DNA of 9,114 bases from the NCBI GenBank assembly GCA_900555105.1, contig USJP01000038.1:1-9114 (forward strand). The letters run 5' to 3'. Under the pieces are notes generated by a model that saw nothing but the letters and a program-made list of their open reading frames with translations, did not search any database and had not been told where the DNA came from. Below, piece after piece: positions 6,099-9,114 of this stretch; the stretch's first letter is position 1, and each line of letters begins with the position of its first letter. A program made the position numbers and the translations under genes. The DNA comes from an uncultured Coriobacteriaceae bacterium (lineage in GTDB: Bacteria > Actinomycetota > Coriobacteriia > Coriobacteriales > UMGS124).

Positions 6099-6671
6099 GT
6101 GGCTCCAATCGGCATGCAAAACCTGTTCGTCATCAACAGCGCCCTGAGCCACAGTCTCAAGCGAGCCTTGGCGGTGGCGCTCGTGGTCGTTTTCTGGGAC
6201 ATCTCCCTGGGACTTGCTTGCTTTTTGGGTGCCGGCGCGTTGATGGACGCGCTCCCATGGCTCAAGACGGCCATCCTTGGCGCGGGCGGGTTGCTGGTCG
6301 TATGCATCGGCGTGGGGCTCATCCGCTCCAAGGCGGACCTGAGCGGCGGCAAGGACGTCAACCAGCCGCTTGGCAAAATAGCCGCTTCCGCCTTCATTGT
6401 GACCTGGCTGAACCCTCAGGCCCTGATTGATGGCACCATGATGCTCGGCGCATTCAGGGCCGAGCTGCCCGCGGGCGGCAACGCAAGCTTCATCGCCGGA
6501 TTCGCCTGCGCCAGTCTCATCTGGTTTACCTGTCTGTCGGTCGCGGTCCATCTGCTGGGCAGCAAGATCAACAGCCGCGCGCTCACCTGGCTGAACCGCA
6601 TATGCGGCGTAGTGATAATCGCCTACGGTCTCAGACTGCTTTTCGACCTCGCGCAGGTGCTCTGGGTATAG
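6099..6671 (+). CDS. LysE/ArgO-family amino-acid exporter (190 aa as read; N-terminus uncertain)
   Basis: This is an inner-membrane exporter of the LysE family, whose characterised members export basic amino acids such as lysine and arginine. The substrate here is not determinable. The hallmark APIGMQNLFVINSAL opens the protein, followed by about five hydrophobic segments and the conserved TWLNPQALIDG block near residue 103, which also supports the LysE/ArgO assignment. The GTG at 6099 is the first ATG or GTG in this frame, but it cuts into the first membrane helix. The same frame reads FLQGLSLGLVYVAPIG from 6066, as expected of the family. An ATG at 6055 reads MLPVF in another frame, so inserting one T in the run at 6065-6068 would give a normal start. 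The gene is therefore probably frameshifted near its start, or the sequence has an error there. Confidence 0.82.
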   Translation: MAPIGMQNLFVINSALSHSLKRALAVALVVVFWDISLGLACFLGAGALMDALPWLKTAILGAGGLLVVCIGVGLIRSKADLSGGKDVNQPLGKIAASAFIVTWLNPQALIDGTMMLGAFRAELPAGGNASFIAGFACASLIWFTCLSVAVHLLGSKINSRALTWLNRICGVVIIAYGLRLLFDLAQVLWV

Positions 6672-6679
6672 GTTGGCCA

Positions 6680-6699
6680 AGTGGCGCAGCAGAGCCACT
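6680..6699 (+). terminator. Weak hairpin after the LysE exporter gene
   Basis: AGTGGC (6680-6685) pairs with GCCACT (6694-6699) around an 8-nt loop, 9 nt past the stop codon. Only AAAA follows, not a T tract, so termination by this hairpin alone is doubtful. Confidence 0.25.
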
Positions 6700-6787
6700 A
6701 AAACAGGTGCTGAGCATGGCGCATCATCAGTCCACACTAATAGCCGGGTAGATAAGGCAGAGTTGAAACAGGTGTTGCGTACGGTTT

Positions 6788-6849
6788 GTCGTCAATCAAA
6801 GCGCGATTAGCCTAATTCATCTTTGACTCATTCCGCTTTGGTTGACGAC
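6788..6849. repeat. Inverted repeat between convergent genes
   Basis: The segment at 6788-6803 and CGCTTTGGTTGACGAC at 6834-6849 are inverted copies matching at 15 of 16 bases, with a 30-nt loop. Similarity continues outward with a one-base offset into T-rich and A-rich flanks. The right arm can also fold locally (6834-6858). It lies between the convergent exporter gene and ATPase copy 2, so a bidirectional terminator is the likeliest role. Nothing else is evident in 6700-6898. Confidence 0.5.
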
Positions 6850-6898
6850 CAAAAAGCGAAGCCTTCGTTTGCCCAGCTCAGCAACGTCAGGGCACCCG

Positions 6899-8493
6899 CT
6901 ACAGCTCTTCACCCACCCAGGCGCCCACGTTGTGCGTGAGGCAGTCGAAGACTACGCCAAGCAAATGGACCTCGTTGCCCGGGCTGCGATAAGGCTCGGC
7001 GTAGCCCCGCTCGCGAATCTGAGCGAGGGCAGCCTGCGCGGCGGCCTTGCCAACCCCCTCCCCCGAGGCGACTTTCATCTCCATAACGAATACGTGACCC
7101 GGTGCGCACATCACCATGTCAATGCGACCACGCGAGGTTGTCACCTCAGCATCCAGGTAGATGCCGATAAAACGCAGGATGGCGACAGCCACACACTGGT
7201 AGGCCTGCTCAGACAATCGATCAGTAAGATCATAACCAATAGCGGAGAAGAAAGACTCGAGCGCCTCCATGAAACCGTCCGTGTCACCTCGGCGCAGCGA
7301 GCGTTGGCACGCCACCGCCCAGCCACTCGTCTTGGACACGTCTGTACCAGGGCGCATGTATGCGTTGGCAAGCCAGCGATTGAAACCCGCAGAAACCTCC
7401 CTGTTGGGAAACCCAGGTCGTAAATTGTGCCCATGTCCTGGCCCCAAACCTCTTTAATGGTGAGGTAGCCTGTTTGGAAGAGCACCGCTGGCATGGAGGG
7501 GTTGGCCGGCTCGAAAGTGCCCAGGTCGGCATCGCCCAGCGTGAAAGAATCGACGTCGATAGGCTCCTTCTTCGCATACGACATAAGCCAGCCCGGAATG
7601 CCCGTCTCAAACCAGTAGGCGCGCATGTCGGCCGAGTCGAGGCAGCGGCCCAGCGAAACGGGATTGAAGACGCGCGTCATCGAGCGGTCGAAGCAATAGC
7701 CGTCGTACATGGAGACGAGACGGGCGAACGCGCCGTCGACATCGGTACCCAAGACCTGGGCAAGCGCCGCAAGTCTCCTGGGAAAGTTCGCACGCACCTC
7801 GTCGTGCGTATAGCCAAGCAGCGAGGAAAACCTCATGTCCATCGTGATGTCGGTGAGGTTGTTGAGATCCGAGAAAATCGAGACCTTTGAGAACTTGGAG
7901 ACGCCCGTCATGAGGCAGAAGCGCTGTTTGGACTCGGTGAGCTTGACGACGGAATAGAACGACTTGAGGAACGCCTGGAACGGCAGGACCTCAGGCGTGC
8001 CCACCCAACGGGTGAGGGGCTTGTCATACTCGTCGATAAGGAGCACGAGCTGCCCCAAGGGGCCCGTAGCAGCGACATCGTCAACAAAAAGCGCGAACTG
8101 CTCGCGCAGCTCGACACCCTTGCGCAAGGGCACTCCCAGGCGCTCGGACTCGCGCCGCAACGTGACCGCGACTGCGTCCTGCACTTCCTCGACCGTTGCC
8201 CCTGAACACATGCTCATATCGAGGCGAACAACGGGATACTTGACCGACCAATCCCATGGCAGCCCGTCAATGGCAAGGCCCTCGAATAGGTCGCGCCTGC
8301 CCTCGAAGAGCTTCTGGGTGGTGGAAATAAGCAGTGACTTGCCGAAGCGGCGGGGGCGAGAGAGGAAGAACTGGAAGCCTATGGAGCCATCCACCAGCGA
8401 ATACAGCTTGTCCGTCTTGTCAATGTATGTGAAACCCATCGAACGGACCCGCTCAAAGTCGTACGTGTCCGTCGCAATCCGCTCGAGTCCCAT
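6899..8493 (-). pseudogene. AAA-ATPase-like / PD-(D/E)XK protein, frameshifted (copy 2)
   Basis: This is a paralogue of the gene at 3300-4553, about 80% identical over the shared part by eye, in the AAA-ATPase-like (PF09820) plus PD-(D/E)XK nuclease-like (PF08011) family. The start at 8493 follows a strong GGAGGAAG ribosome site and aligns with copy 1; the frame is open to 8553. The P-loop RPRRFGKS and Walker B VLLIDEYDKP are intact. The first frame reads correctly to DLGF, then runs out of register and stops at 7141. The true continuation (PNREVSAGFNRW onward) lies in another frame ending at 6899 and carries the nuclease-like motif GRIDMV, then VMEMKV. Copy 1 reads CTGGGCTTTCCC where this copy has CTGGGTTTCCC, so one base is missing near 7411-7416. 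Without that loss the protein would be about 530 residues. Cause: mutation or assembly error. Confidence 0.85.
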
Positions 8494-9114
8494 AACTTCC
8501 TCCAGCATCCCGCCCAACCGCATACAACCATGTACCAGCTTGAAAGATACCATGAATGAGGGCGGCGAACTAACCGGCGCGACCCTTGGATAATCGAGCG
8601 CACATCCGGGTCACACCCGGGAGTGCTGTGCCACACGACCTCCATACCGGCCTGGGGCTTGAGGGTCTCAATAGCCGTGAAGCCATGGCCATCGAGGTAG
8701 AGGGGCTGGCCCGAGCCGTAGTCCTTGATCTGCACGCCATGCTTGCCGAAGAGCCAGTCCGAGCAGTCGCTCTGCTGGGTACGCAGTGCGTAGAACAGCT
8801 CCGGGTCCACGACGAAGTTTCGCTGGATGACCTCGGCCTGCACGCCGGCACGGGCCTCCTCGGGGGTCATGTTGATGAAACCGCCGCCGCCCTCGGCGAA
8901 GTTGGTGTTGCCGCCCAGGGCGTCAAGCTTTTCGAGCATGACGACGGTCGCGCCAGAAGCCTGTTCCTTGGTGAGCATGGTGGCGGTGAAGCCGCCCATG
9001 CCGGACCCCATGACGACGACGTCGACGTCCTCGGTCGCGTCCGGCTCGACGGGCGTGCCGATGGCGTCGGGATTGGCATAGCCGAGCCGCACCAGCTCTT
9101 TTCTTATTTTATCC
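8379..9114 (-). pseudogene. Flavoprotein oxidoreductase fragment (fumarate reductase / flavocytochrome c type), 3'-truncated
   Basis: This is the N-terminal part of an FAD-dependent oxidoreductase of the fumarate/urocanate reductase type. The frame is open through the right edge, so the true start lies outside the window; a GTG at 9092 is only an internal candidate. An FAD-binding Rossmann motif (VVVMGSGMGGFTA) and the downstream GGNTNFAEGGGGF block, typical of the family, are clear. Recognisable similarity continues through DGHGFTAIETLKPQ and fades after HSTPG, near 8615. The in-frame sequence from there to the stop at 8379 looks random and overlaps the start of ATPase copy 2. The catalytic capping domain and the rest of the FAD domain are missing, so no active enzyme is expected. 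A small perfect hairpin (8606-8620) sits at the break. These enzymes often use quinol or cytochrome electrons for anaerobic respiration. Confidence 0.8.
8606..8620. repeat. Short perfect inverted repeat at flavoprotein break
   Basis: CCGGGT (8606-8611) and ACCCGG (8615-8620) are separated by CAC and form a tight hairpin. It coincides with the point where flavoprotein similarity is lost, so it may mark a recombination junction. Such short GC-rich repeats also arise by chance. Confidence 0.35.

Noticed and set aside
5799..6737. Minus-strand frame of 312 codons across the LysE exporter gene and the repeat element
   Set aside because: It runs antisense to a recognisable membrane exporter and through palindromic non-coding sequence; there is no known motif.
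7141..7405. C-terminal tail of the first reading frame of ATPase copy 2 as a real novel domain
   Set aside because: Its codons overlap, in another frame, a sequence encoding the conserved family continuation, so it is out-of-frame translation.
8379..8600. Flavoprotein-ATPase fusion protein
   Set aside because: The flavoprotein frame enters the ATPase sequence in a different register and gives a random-looking tail rich in Arg, Trp and Ser.

Overview
The window most resembles an accessory region of a gut or oral actinobacterium of the class Coriobacteriia, probably family Eggerthellaceae. This is inferred from gene types, not from a marker gene. The base composition is GC-rich. There is an actinobacterial-type integration host factor (mihF). 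A multi-membrane-span LuxR-family regulator sits beside a Tat-exported iron-sulfur protein, and there is part of a fumarate reductase/flavocytochrome-c-like flavoprotein. Eggerthellaceae carry many sets of such respiratory flavoproteins and iron-sulfur proteins next to membrane LuxR regulators.

Layout. Positions 1-1872 hold a minus-strand Tat-exported double [4Fe-4S] protein with a hairpin behind it, then a divergent promoter region containing a spaced inverted repeat. Positions 1873-3363 encode the divergent membrane LuxR regulator. Its 3' end overlaps, tail to tail, a minus-strand AAA-ATPase-like gene (3300-4553) that has lost its C-terminal nuclease domain. Positions 4554-5227 carry no convincing gene, but hold a short tandem repeat and a possible folded leader. 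mihF (5228-5542) follows, with a strong intrinsic terminator. Positions 5647-5920 hold a mirrored set of four 27-bp repeats around a 24-bp perfect palindrome. A LysE-family exporter gene comes next (6099-6671, probably started at 6055 and broken by one missing base). A second, full-length but frameshifted AAA-ATPase/PD-(D/E)XK gene runs on the minus strand (8493 to 6899). The right edge holds the N-terminal part of a flavoprotein, broken off just upstream of that second copy.

How the parts fit. The LuxR regulator probably controls the divergent iron-sulfur gene, and perhaps others outside the window. The truncated flavoprotein could once have been part of a similar electron-transfer set. The two AAA-ATPase-like paralogues are about 80% identical in protein by eye. 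Each lies against a broken or overlapped neighbour, so the region looks shaped by insertion and deletion around this family, whose biological role is unsettled. The most unusual non-coding signals are the mirrored 41-bp-period repeat element at 5647-5920 and the tandem 9-10-bp repeats at 4692-4728. I do not see a complete new defence or metabolic system here. Two suspected frameshifts are both single missing bases beside short homopolymers, so assembly error is a live alternative to true gene decay.
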